Positions 33,791 to 43,878 of a DNA stretch of 64,000 nucleotides are shown piece by piece. Within the stretch, counting starts at the first letter, position 1. Each line of letters opens with the position of its first letter. Source of the stretch: Panorpa germanica (Eukaryota > Arthropoda > Insecta > Mecoptera > Panorpidae). Location of the stretch: contig OY783208.1 in the NCBI GenBank assembly GCA_963678705.1, forward strand, positions 19,370,207-19,434,206, in the 5' to 3' direction. The notes below the pieces were generated by a model. The model searched no databases. It saw nothing but the letters and a program-made list of their open reading frames with translations, and had not been told where the DNA came from. A program made the translations under genes and the position numbers.

Positions 33791-36700
33791 AGAGAGGGGT
33801 AAAAGTGGGAGAGAGGAAAGAAGAGAAATAAAAAAGAGGATAAAGATAGGTTTCTGGAACGTTGCGGGTATAAAAAGAAAAGATAAGGATTTCTGGAGAT
33901 ACATCAAAGGTTGGGATGTGATTGGGATGGTGGAAACATGGCTGGAAAGCAAAGAATGGGAAGACAAACTACCGAAAAACTACAGATGGGTGTGCCAAGG
34001 TGCTGTTAGGGAGCATAAGAAAGGGAGAGCAAGAGGTGGAATTATAATGGGGGTACGTAGGGAGCTAAAAGAGGAGAAGGTACCAGACAGAAGAGAAACA
34101 GCAGTAAGGAGGACGATAAAACTGGAAGAAGAGACATGGGAAATAGTAACAATATACAGTAAAGGTAATATAAAAGAAACAATGAAAGAAATAAAAGAAA
34201 TAATTAAGGATGAGAAACAGGAAAACCTATTAATTGGAGGGGATTTCAACGCGAGAATTGGGGAGTTGGGAGAGGTGGACGAAATATGGGGGAATAGAAA
34301 AAAGAAAAGAACAACGAAAGACAAAACAATAAACGCCGAGGGAAAAGAACTAATGGAAATGCTAGAAAAACAAGGATGGATAGTACTAAATGGGAACAAG
34401 GAAGGAGATGAAGAAGGTGAATATACCTATGTGGGAAGCAGAGGGGATACCGTAATCGACTACGTGGTGACAACGCTGGGAGGAGAACAGAAGGTAGAAA
34501 GAATGAAAGTGGAAGAGAGAGTGGACTCGGATCACCTATCGCTGGTGGTGGAGTTGGAGGCGAGGAGAGGTGAAAGAAAGAGAAACGAATGGAAAGAGGG
34601 CAGCGATTGGACGGAGGAAGGAAGGAAGAAGTTTATGGAGGAATTGGAACGGAGATACGAGGAAGAAGGAGAAACGGAAGAGATGAAGGAAATTGAAGAG
34701 ATGATGAAGGAAGCCACCCAAGGTAAAAGGTGGAGAATATCTGATAGAACGGGAGAAAACAAATGGTGGGATAAAGAATGTAAAAAATGGAAAAAAGAGG
34801 TAAAAAGGGAACTAAAGAGATGGAAGAAAGGAGAATCAAGTAAAGAAGACTTCAAGAGGAAGCAAAGGGAGTATAACGAAATGATAAAAGATAAAAAGAA
34901 TGAGTTCAAAATAGGAATAGAAAAAGAAATTAGAGAGATAACAACGGAGAGGCAGGCATGGGATTACATAAATAGGGAGAAAAAGCGAAGGAAAGAGCCA
35001 AGCAAGGAAATAAAAATGGAAGAGTGGACGAAACACTTTATGGGAGTACTAGGAGGAAAGAAAAGAAACGAGAAAACAAAGAAGGGGATAAAAGAGAAGG
35101 AGAAAGTAAACGAAATAGAACTAGGTGAAATAAAAACACAGATTCAAAAACTCAAGGAAAAGAAAGCACCAGGTAGAGATGGACTAAAGAACGAGGCGTG
35201 GAAAGCTGGGCAAGAAAGGATACGAAAGGATTACTGACAGCGATGAACAAGATATGGAAAGGAGGAAACCTGCCAGACAGCTGGAGAGAAGGGGTAATAA
35301 CGCCGATATATAAAAAGGGAAATAGACATGAAGCCAAAAATTACAGGGGTATCACACTACTGAACACAGGGTACAGGATTTATGCAGGGATTGTGAGTGA
35401 AAGACTGGAAGAAGAGGTAAAAGTAAAAGAAATACTTCCCGAGACACAAGCAGGCTTTAGAAAGGGACGAGGGACTTTAGACAATATATACGCACTGAAC
35501 CATGTAGTTAAAAAAGAGCTAAGGGAAAAAGGAGGACAGATATATGCAATGTTCATCGACCTTAAAGCGGCGTTTGACATGGTCGACAGACAGAAATTGT
35601 GGAAGTACATGAGAAAGAAAAAAATAGATGAGGACATAATGGAATGTATTGAAGAAATTTACGAAGAAACAAGAATGAGAATAAGAGTTGGGGGTGAAGA
35701 ATCAGAAGAATTCTGGACAGACAAGGGGTTGAGGCAAGGTTCTCCTCTAAGCCCCATTTTATTTGCGATATATACAGCAGACTTGGAGGGGGTAATGGAA
35801 AGAGGACAAGATGGGGGGGTGCTAATAGGAAGGCACTACAAGATATGGACTTTAGCATACGCTGACGATATAGTCCTGTTGGCAAAAAGGGAAGGAGAGC
35901 TGCAGGAGATGGCACACCGGCTAGGGAGGTATATAGACAGGAAAGGACTAGAGTTAAACGTGGAAAAGACAAAAATTATAATATTTAAAAAAGGGGGTGG
36001 AAAAAGGAGACATAAAAGGTGGAAATACAAGACAGGGGACATTGAGGAAGTAGAAGAATTTAAATATCTGGGCTACACTTTTAAAAAGAATAATGGAGAA
36101 GAGGCGCAGATAAGGGAGGTGGCAAAGAAGGCAGAGCAAGCAATGCGACGGGTATGGGACTAGGGGAAAAGGTATTTGGGGGGGACATACAAAAGAGAAT
36201 ATGGATATTTGATAGACTGATAGCCAGTATGATGTTGTATGGAGCAGAGGTTTGGGGGTGGAAGGAACAAGAACAGTTGGAAAGAATACAGGTGAGATAT
36301 ATGAAATGGGTACTAGGGCTGGACAGGTGCACGCCAGGATACATGGTGATGGAGGAGCTAAAAAGGGATAAGATACGAATTAAAACAGGGGAAAGAGCAG
36401 TAAAATACGAGGAGAAATTGAACAGAGCGGAAAGCAAAATTTTAAAGAAAATAAGAGAGGATAACATAAAGAATGGGGGAGGAGAAGGTCCAAAAAAGAG
36501 AAAGGAGTACTTTGAAAGGAATGGAATGGCGATCGAGGAGGCAGAGAGGAGAAGAGAAGGTGGCGCAAGTGTGGAAGAGGAGCTAAGGAGAAGGGATAAG
36601 GAGACACAACAGCAGGAGAGAATGGAGAAAATAGAAAAAAGTAACTACAATAAAAGATATAAGAGGTTATGGGAAAAAAATGTGCCTCAGTACCTTATAG

Positions 36701-36960
36701 AAAAAGACATAAAACACATAAGAAGAACAGCAAGGTTTAGATTGGGAAATGAGGAAAAAGGAAACAGATACTGGGAAAAGAGTGAGGAAAGAAAGTGTAG
36801 AATGTGTGGAGCGGAGGACGAAACACTGGAGCACATTAATTTTGAGTGTAAGGAAAAAGTAGCGAGCGAAAGGAATATTGGCCAGCTATTAAAAGGAGGC
36901 AGTGAAGGAAAGAGGTGGATAGCGGAAATAGTAAGAAGGAAAGGAAAAACAGGAGAATAA
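33699..36960 (+). pseudogene. LINE ORF2: endonuclease and reverse transcriptase, two frame breaks
   Basis: Three overlapping open segments (33699-35237, 35198-36163, 36154-36960). Segment 1 has the APE-type endonuclease with IGFWNVAGI, MVETWL, LIGGDFNARIG and VDSDHLSLVV, which supply the N, E, D and H residues. Its end begins the RT (KKAPGRDGLKNEAW). Segment 2 carries the rest of the RT: YRGITLLN, FIDLKAAFDMV, GLRQGSPLSP and the catalytic AYADD box at about 35858. Segment 3 has GAEVWGWKE, then the knuckle CRMCGAEDETLEHINFEC. One-base shifts near 35215 and 36160 break the frame. The rest is intact, consistent with a fairly young copy. Confidence 0.88.
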
Positions 36961-37153
36961 ATAAGCTGGTGGAGAATAATAGAGAGGGTCAAAAGAAGAA
37001 GAAGCAGAAAGCACTTTTGGAAGTAGTAAAAGTCTAGAATATTTTAAGTTTAGTTTTAAGTTTGAATGTATATAGGAATGAAATGTATTAGAAATATAAT
37101 ACTGTAGATTGTAAAGCCGAAAGGCACACACAATTAATATATATAATAATAAT

Positions 37154-37165
37154 ACCTAAAATTTT
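37154..37165. repeat. Target-site duplication, right copy
   Basis: ACCTAAAATTTT, identical to 32829-32840, directly after the LINE 3' end. Confidence 0.85.
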
Positions 37166-38338
37166 GTGGTCCAACAGAGGACAATCGTGGCTTTGCCCAG
37201 TAGCATTGGATCTCTGTAGAAGAAGGTTGTTCGCTTTTACGATGCATCCAAAAGAGAAAAGCCAATGCATGCTTACTTCCTCCTTAAATAACAATAATGT
37301 AATTTGAGAAAAATTATAAAATATATATATATATATATAAAATGTTTGTATTTATTTCGAATGAATATCCTTACCTAAAGCTGCAGTACAACCATAGCAC
37401 TGTATATTATCCACCAATTCTTTTTCCTCATCAAGAGTTACTTCCACCATATAATTTTTATTGTGTATACGATGTTCAGGACATATTTCAGCCTGAACGA
37501 TACATTTATTAACCTTCTCGCTTCAGTTTTACACAACCAACAGCAGAATCTCCATAACTATCACGTGAAGAACTGTAAATAAATAGGTGTTTGGTATTTT
37601 AGAATACAGTTTATGTATGATTTAATATTTTAAGTTTAGCATAACATTCTACACGAGACATTCATATTTTGAGGTTAAGTTGTTCCAAAAACAAAGAGTA
37701 TGAAGAACAATTTATTAAAAAGAAACAACTAAAATTTATATAATTACCTTTGCTCCTTAGCACTACTTGTTTCGGGGCAACTGTATCTAGAATTCCTTGT
37801 GAAAAAAATTGTTAACATGTTGGTGTCAACTTTAGGAAGAGATCCTGAATTAGCCTTTTCAAAGTTGTTTAGATTCATTATTATTACAAATAAATAAAAT
37901 TTATAACCAAATTCTAGATTGTACCACGTGCAATACTTATATTTGTGGAAAAAAACAATGTTTATTAACTCAAAAATCAGAGTGTTATGAGTTCCATATT
38001 TTACTTCAGCCATTTTAACTATATAAATATGTCATTTCTTTTCCAACCTGTTGTAAGAAAGAAATGGCAATATAATGTCGGTGTAGAAGGAGGTGACGTC
38101 ATTCGCTAAAGTATTTTTTATATATTTTTTGCCCTTTAATCTTTAAATGGTCAAAAATGACTATTTCAATCGTTAATAACTTTTCTAATATAGAAAATTG
38201 AATGAAAATAATTAGATATTTGTGATTTTTATGGCCAACTTAATCAATATACATTGCAGTTTTATGGAAATTCAGTTATGGTTCACAACCCAATTTAATA
38301 AATAAATAATTAAAATTGTTATAAATTGTATATTTCTT

Positions 38339-40117
38339 ACTAGCAAACCCGGCGAACTCCGTTTCGCCATCAGATGGCTTCATTTTATGTAACATTTCGT
38401 TTGGTGATTAAAAGATGAAGAAAATTTTTTTTTTTGTTTTATATTTGAAAAGGAAAAATTTTATTTCATTTCACAACAGTAATTAATTCATTTCGATTAG
38501 TGTTATTTAGTTGAACTTCTCTAAGTAAATGAAAGTGAATCCAAAGTAAATACTGAATCGAAGCGTTATACGTGTCCGCAAATTATCCGTTTCATTGAAG
38601 TGCTCTTTGGTAAACCACATTTTTTGTTTTTTGGTCTGACGTTAACACAAACAAAGCGGATGGTTTCCCAACTCGTGAACACGCAACGTATAACTGCCCA
38701 TGTGAAAAACAATGATTTTCTAAATTTATCCCGCAAACACTAAGCGATTGGCCTTGCGACTTGTTAATTGTCAATGCGAACGCAAGGCGAACTGGAAATT
38801 GCAATCGTTTGAAGTCAAACGGAAGATCAGTCGGAATCATTGGTATTCGAGGAATACATACATTTTCACCTGCGTACTTTCCGTTAATAATGGTTGCCTC
38901 AATCAAATTCGGCATAAGTCTTTTTATCGAAAGTCGAGTACCGTTGCAAAGTCGCGGTGGATTCAAATTACGCATTATCATAATAACTGTACCAACTTTG
39001 AGTTGCAAGTTATGTGGTGGAAATCCTGGTAACTCCAGAGAGTTTAAAAACTCCGTTGGATAATTTACTACATCATCGGGATTTGTTATGGAATCAACGG
39101 ATTTGTATGTCACCAAATCGCCAGCAATTTTTGATTGAATGGTGAAATTCAGTGCGTGTACATCATTATTCTTTGCGGCAAGAATTGCTTAAGAATTGTT
39201 GAAGAAAATGGCTGGAATCGGGATCACTTCCATCGAACAATGGTTTCAGTGGCTGTGGTGGTGTAAGTAATGGATCCAGTTTGACTTTTCCACTTGCGCA
39301 GCACAATCCAGCCGTTTCTCTTTTGAACTTTAACGCATTGCAATATCGGCATATAGTCGTCGTTGGTCCAATATCTAAATTTTCATCATCACTGTAGTTC
39401 GCAGTGGGATCATATTGGAATGCCAAGCGATTGTATGATGCCAATGATCTTCGTGTGCTCACGCGTTGTCTAAATCGGGCATTTTCTCTTATTATATTTT
39501 GTCTTTCTTCGCTTAAGTTCTGTGAATACACTTGTTGCTGGCTTGCATGTCTTGTGCGGCAACCGATGTTCGCACGTCGACCTCTAGGCATTTTTTACTA
39601 TGGACAGAGTGGTGAATGTAACCTGAAATGCACGATCCACATAATTTACACAGTTCAACTTACCACCTTAAAGACAAATGCCTGCTGTTGAAATTGAATA
39701 AAAATTTGCACAATACACGTGATTGATTTGATGGTTTCAAATTGAAATGTTAGGAAACGAATAACTTATTTTTTTAACTTTTTTTTCACAATTTTACAGT
39801 GAACACAATACCGGTTTGTCACATGAAATTAACTGAGCAGAGAACAATGAGTAGCTGTCAAACAATGTATCACGCACCGGCGCCATTTCCTTAAAATATT
39901 GGTTTGTATCTATGCTATGTATCAGAGATGGCGCTATATGTGAAAAAAGATTTTCCCGCTTTTCTGTTGAAATTTTTCCTGAATTCCTGAATTTTCTTTG
40001 CTATAAACCTCACGGAGCCCGAGAGCTTTCCAACGAATGCAAAACCGTGGAAATCGGTTCGTGCGTTCTGGAGTTATAACGTCAGGAAGGAAAACCCGAC
40101 TTATTTTTATATAGTAG
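38339..40117 (-). mobile_element. Internally deleted Helitron (1.78 kb)
   Basis: The ends are seen by comparison with the uninterrupted relative at about 52060, where TTCTT and ATTTCAGTGTATTTTCG are adjacent. Here they are separated by ACTAGCAAACCCGGCG... to ...TTATATAGTAG. On the minus strand the element codes the N-terminus of a Helitron protein and the C-terminal end of its helicase. The Rep domain and most of the helicase are missing. Confidence 0.82.
38592..39591 (-). pseudogene. Helitron protein remnant: N-terminus joined to helicase C-terminus
   Basis: From 39591, MPRGRRANIGCR leads to TTICRYCNALKFKRE and LCCASGKVKL, the N-terminal zinc region of insect Helitron proteins. It stops just after FLQQF. 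Close to 39190 a second frame begins with ILAAKNND and continues to TYKSVDSI, NSLELPGFPPHNLQLK, LCNGTRLSIK, FALTINKSQGQS and YVACSRVG. These are the last helicase motifs of the Pif1-like domain. The joint removes the HUH Rep endonuclease and helicase motifs I to about IV and is out of frame. Confidence 0.85.
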
Positions 40118-40923
40118 ATTTCAGTGTATTTTCGATGAGCCATGTCTTCATTTCTATAAAACTGCACAATATTTTGATAAAGTTGGCTAACATAACCTCA
40201 AATATCTAATTATTTTTATTAAGTCTGTTTTATACAACAGAGACGCATACGAGAGTGTGTGTGTTATGTCATTTACTACTTACAGCTGGGTCGTACATTC
40301 CATCAAGTTTTATGTTATATTAAGATTTATGTGAAAAAATATTATTAATTTCGATAATTTCGACATCATACAGAAAACTGATTTCAATACTGTTGAAGTT
40401 TTAAAGGAGCTACTTTTATTTATATAATCCTAGAGAAAGTGTAGAAATTTAGCACCCCGTCGTCAACAGACTTGAAACATTAAGTAGGCTGCTTCAATTT
40501 AAATCTTAAAATCAGGATTATCATGATTGTAATATTTTTCAACGGTTATAATGAAACCCCTTCAAATAATTCAATGCAACTACTAGAACAATTAGTAGAG
40601 CTGCAATGTCTTTTTTAATTTTTATTTCAACAGCTGGTAAAGTAGGTATTTCAAGGGCCTTAAAATTGTATACAGAACTCACAAGATTACTACATTCCTT
40701 TATTCTACAAAATTTAATTTACCTGCAGTTATATTATCCTGTTCTTTCATTGTCTTTATATAATTTTACGCTTGTTGTTCGATATATTGTAATAAATGCT
40801 ATATGCTATAAATTATAATATGAAATATAATTATTTTTATTGTAATTTTAAACAAGTTGCTACAAAAAGTTTATTACACTGAATATTGTTTTAATTAGTT
40901 TTTAGGTAGTTTAGTTTTTTAAT

Positions 40924-40991
40924 TTAGAAAGCTTTGACTTTTCTATTTTCTACTACAATAGCAAGTGGAAAACGGTATTGCTCAGCTGCCC
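40924..40991 (-). other. Possible short last coding exon in block C1
   Basis: After an acceptor-like TATATTTCAG the minus strand reads AAEQYRFPLAIVVENRKVKAF and stops (TAA 40926-40924). The copy at 53.4 kb has an earlier stop (after VVEN), and a relative near 47.7 kb has diverged. It may be an alternative terminal exon of the DUF4817 gene, or chance. Confidence 0.25.
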
Positions 40992-41199
40992 CTGAAATAT
41001 AAAACAAAATATAAAATTAATTACCTCTTAATATGCAACAATTTAGACAGTAGTGTAGTCAACATATATGAGGCCACAGCACTATAAAAACTGCTAACAA
41101 TAGTAGAAAATCGTCATAAACAATTTAACATTTTAAATATTTAAAAATCTCAAAAGCAACTGTGTTTATGTGTCGTTAAAATAGAACTGAATAAAGTCG

Positions 41200-41745
41200 T
41201 GTACTATATATTAATAAAGTGGGTTACTAGAACCTCAAATGTCCAATTATTTGTTAATAACTCCTTATATGTTAAAAGATATTAACAATTAAAAAAGTCA
41301 TTTTGTCTCTTTAATCATTAAAGGGATTCAACGTTGTACACATTCCAAGTGCATGTGACATCACAACCGCTGCCAACCTTACAGCTCATAAATCTCTGCT
41401 ATATGTATTTATATATCAAAATATCAAATATTATTTACAGCTATTTCAAGAAACAATCAAATTTCAATATTATGTCTGCCTTAGCAGGGTTAAATAAAAT
41501 AAAAACTTATTATTCTTTGATTTGACTTGATTATTTCGACTATCAACAGCTACAAACAAATAACTGTCATACAAATATGGCCGACCATTTATAGCACTAA
41601 AACTACAATTCAAACTTTTAATTGCTATATCTCCGTCAACATTTAGATATTTAATAAAATAGACACGCCAATACACATTTATTAACATCAATTTCAATCA
41701 ACAATTGAAAAATCGACCACTAAAAAATGAGGGCACAAGCCCATT
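41200..41745 (-). mobile_element. ISL2EU-derived MITE in block C1
   Basis: It runs from the right sub-terminal region (GTGTACTATATATTAATAAAGTG, right terminus missing) to the left terminus GGGCACAAGCCCATT. It lies just downstream of the DUF4817 gene. It has a sister copy in C2. Confidence 0.75.
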
Positions 41746-41857
41746 GTTTTTAATTCGTATGATGATAATATATGTCAAGTAAAGTTCCATTTCTAGTGGC
41801 AAAGTTTGAAAAATCTCAATCCTGAGGTGTTATTTTAAGATGAGAGGATATCTTATT

Positions 41858-42277
41858 TTAGAAACCTTTAATTTTAATTCTTGTAGATGTTTCTGCATTA
41901 GGAGAATCCAGTGATTCATCCTGATCCTCTTTAGAACATGTATCCTCGGTAATAATTTCCTGTTTAATATCTAAAACACAAAAGAAAAACGTTATTTGTA
42001 TTTTAAAAAATCAACTATTTTTATTTATAACAACCTGTGCAAATTGCGTCGTTTTCATCTGCAATTTTTGAGTCATCTTTATCTGCAAATGTTCCTGCTT
42101 CTACAAAAGTTTTGTGCCACTTGAGAATCAGCGATTCTGATGGTGGTTCTTTTCCATAAATGCTCTTATAATTTAACTGAGTCTGGGAAACAGATTTTGT
42201 CTCTATAAACCATGAGACGCACTGCGATTTTTCTTTCCTGTTAGTCATTTCTTTTACAGTTAATATCAAACAGTAAT
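41858..42277 (-). CDS. DUF4817 helix-turn-helix protein, copy 1 (5' exon not found)
   Basis: Exon 42277-42035 begins after a TTATTTTCAG acceptor with a partial codon, so an upstream exon exists. Exon 41970-41858 follows an acceptor TTTTGTGTTTTAG and ends at TAA. The first exon codes SQCVSWFIETKSVSQTQLNY...GKEPPSESLILKWHKTFVEAGTF, the DUF4817 pattern of an insect HTH domain related to those in mariner and Mos1-like transposases. The second codes an acidic tail (DIKQEIITEDTC...STRIKIKGF). Both copies in this window are open and nearly identical. It could be a host factor or a transposase remnant. Confidence 0.68.
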
Positions 42278-42592
42278 CTGAAAATAAAAAATGCAATTAA
42301 AGATACCTTATAACGACTACGATATATAATGCCTCTTCTATGAAATAAAAATGTATCAATCCTAAGTCGGAACTTCTAAAGGGATTGCTGTTTTGCGTGT
42401 GATCTCGAACAAAAGGGTCGAGTATTTAATCAGTCTCCAGTATTATTTCGAAAATTTGTATTGTGTTTAGTAAATAAATAAAAATAATTGAAAATGGTGT
42501 TTAAATAGACAAATTAAATAGATCTGAACAATAGACCCTTGTCAAACTAAGTTTTCCCAGGATATATTGCCTATGTAATATATAAAGGAATC

Positions 42593-42656
42593 ATCTCATA
42601 TAAAACACCCTGATACAACTTATATGGATATACATAGTATTTGTTTTATATGAGAT
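42593..42656. repeat. Perfect 15-bp inverted repeat (hairpin)
   Basis: ATCTCATATAAAACA (42593-42607) and its exact complement (42642-42656), spacer 34 bases. It is kept unchanged in block C2 at 55151-55214. Confidence 0.7.
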
Positions 42657-42708
42657 AATCTCTCCTATTACTGCACTATATATTTATGTATAGTCAAAAT
42701 CACGGTAG

Positions 42709-42886
42709 ATCGGCGGTGACTTATACTTAAAAGAGGTTATAAAAGCGGTATAAATTTATAATACGATAATGAATTTTGTCTTATTCGTTTCTATATACAT
42801 TATAGAAAAATAAATGAGTCAGTGCTTTTTAGTTATATCAGCAGTTTATACCCCACAATTGGTTTTGAATATGAGTCACCGCCGAA
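42709..42886. repeat. Inverted repeat around CGGCGGTGAC
   Basis: GATCGGCGGTGACTTAT near 42709 and ATGAGTCACCGCCGAAC near 42872 are inverted with two mismatches. The right arm is absent from block C2, whose homology stops at 55388. These may be the ends of a small MITE of about 180 bp. Confidence 0.45.
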
Positions 42887-43691
42887 CTCTCGTAACTTCA
42901 ACCATATATCTAATTTCTAACACTGTTTTCATATATAACTTATTTCTGCTGGGGGCAAACCCACCCTGCATGACTATTGTACATTAAACTGACTTTATAC
43001 CGACCCCAGAAGGTCAACTACTTCTTTTTTGACCTTTTAGGCAAACCCATGTTCTGTACATTTATATTATAAACATTACATTAGAAAGTTGATAAATAAA
43101 TAACTATGGTCAATGAAAAAATCATGAAAAACAACGGAGTAATTTTTACTTTAATTACTAAATATGAGTGTTAAACAAAAAGGCTTTTCTTGTAAGTTTA
43201 CCATGAAATTTTCAATTGTAATTGCAATTTATTAAATTAATAAACATATTGATTATACTATAAAATACAATTTAATTAATAAAATAATTTAGCAAAAAAT
43301 GACAGCTACTTTGTAGTAAGCTAACCTCAAAAAAATGAGCATATGAAAATATGTAAACTGGACTGATTTAGAAAATTTATTAAATATTTCTAATTAAAGT
43401 TATATTTATTATAAAAGAAATGAACTTACTTGCATATATAACTTGTGCTTTTTATAATAATTTTATTTTTCGTTCAGCTAATACTTACAATATTTTCCTT
43501 GCTTATTTATACATGCGACAAAATAGATAATATTTACTAACGCGGTTTGACACTTATTATTGATTTAAATATAAAATGAACTCACAACACTTATTAAAAC
43601 ATTATTATTTTAACATATTATAAAAATTAAAATCGAAGAACGCATACAACTGTCAAACTGTGTCAAACAAATACAACACCGACTGCAATGG
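42887..43691. other. Gene-free AT-rich stretch
   Basis: No ORF, splice pattern or repeat of this window was recognised between the inverted repeat and the next MITE fragment. Confidence 0.4.
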
Positions 43692-43878
43692 ACTGGAATG
43701 TGTACAACGGTGAATCCCTTTAATAATTAAAGGGACAAAATGACTTTTTTAATTGTTAATATCTCTTAACATATAAGGAGTTATTAAAAAATATTTGGAC
43801 ATTTGAGGTTCTAGTAACCCACTTTATCAATATGTAGTACACTTTTATAGATATTAAGACATAGGACACAAACCCATT
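43692..43878 (+). mobile_element. MITE right-end fragment
   Basis: Right part of the family only: from GTGTACAACGGTGAATCCC to GGACACAAACCCATT. Confidence 0.7.

Larger units (their letters stand above)
32841..37153 (+). mobile_element. Near full-length non-LTR retrotransposon (R1/Jockey-like)
   Basis: A 4.3-kb element with a 5' UTR, ORF1, ORF2 (endonuclease plus reverse transcriptase, no RNase H) and a 3' end of ATAATAATAAT. It is flanked by an exact 12-bp target duplication and inserted in the second gene of the ISL2EU element. The plus strand is very rich in A and G. The C-terminal zinc knuckle resembles the old tails in blocks A1, A3, A5 and A6. The clade is a guess from similarity to hymenopteran R1-type proteins. 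Confidence 0.88.
31975..38013 (-). pseudogene. ISL2EU second gene: SWIM-like and YqaJ nuclease, split by a LINE
   Basis: Read right to left. Near 38013-37744 a start region contains ANSGSLPKVDTNML. Near 37575-37376 come YGDSAVGCVKLKRE and AEICPEHRIHNKNYM, then IQCYGCTAALG ending at a GTAAGG donor. At 37294-37166 are GGSKHALAFLFW and IQCYWAKPRLS, the SWIM-like C-C-x-K-H pattern of the family. The frame resumes beyond the LINE at 32828 (FRFVQDIIGRK) and continues to the YqaJ domain. There GASPDGI, EIKCPS and QIQLQMYL give the PD-(D/E)xK residues D, E and K and the Q. Frame breaks are seen near 37495, near 32530 and at an in-frame stop near 32354. The role in transposition is unknown; a nuclease is inferred. 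Confidence 0.78.
29311..38295 (+). mobile_element. ISL2EU-type PIF/Harbinger transposon (about 4.66 kb without the nested LINE)
   Basis: Perfect 15-bp terminal inverted repeats: AATTGGGTTGTGAAC at 29311-29325 and its complement at 38281-38295. TAA abuts both ends and may be the 3-bp target duplication of this superfamily. Inside are a THAP plus DDE transposase gene on the plus strand and a SWIM-like/YqaJ nuclease gene on the minus strand, converging. This two-gene layout defines ISL2EU. Both genes are broken. A LINE is inserted at 32841-37153. The left flank is block A6, while the right flank resembles the family-C sequence at 52020, so the locus may have been rearranged afterwards. Confidence 0.85.
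40118..42836. repeat. Duplicated block C1
   Basis: It is nearly identical to 52075-55388 apart from small changes and the Harbinger MITE present only there. It contains a MITE copy and the DUF4817 gene. A shorter, more diverged relative lies at 46860-47735. Its left part (GAGCCATGTCTTCATTTCTATAAAACTGCACA) looks like an old, diverged ISL2EU-MITE end. Confidence 0.8.

Noticed and set aside
32995..36992. Many long minus-strand ORFs (up to 246 codons) rich in Ser, Phe and Leu across the LINE
   Set aside because: They are antisense to ORF1 and ORF2 and arise from the purine-rich coding strand; no domains, no start context.
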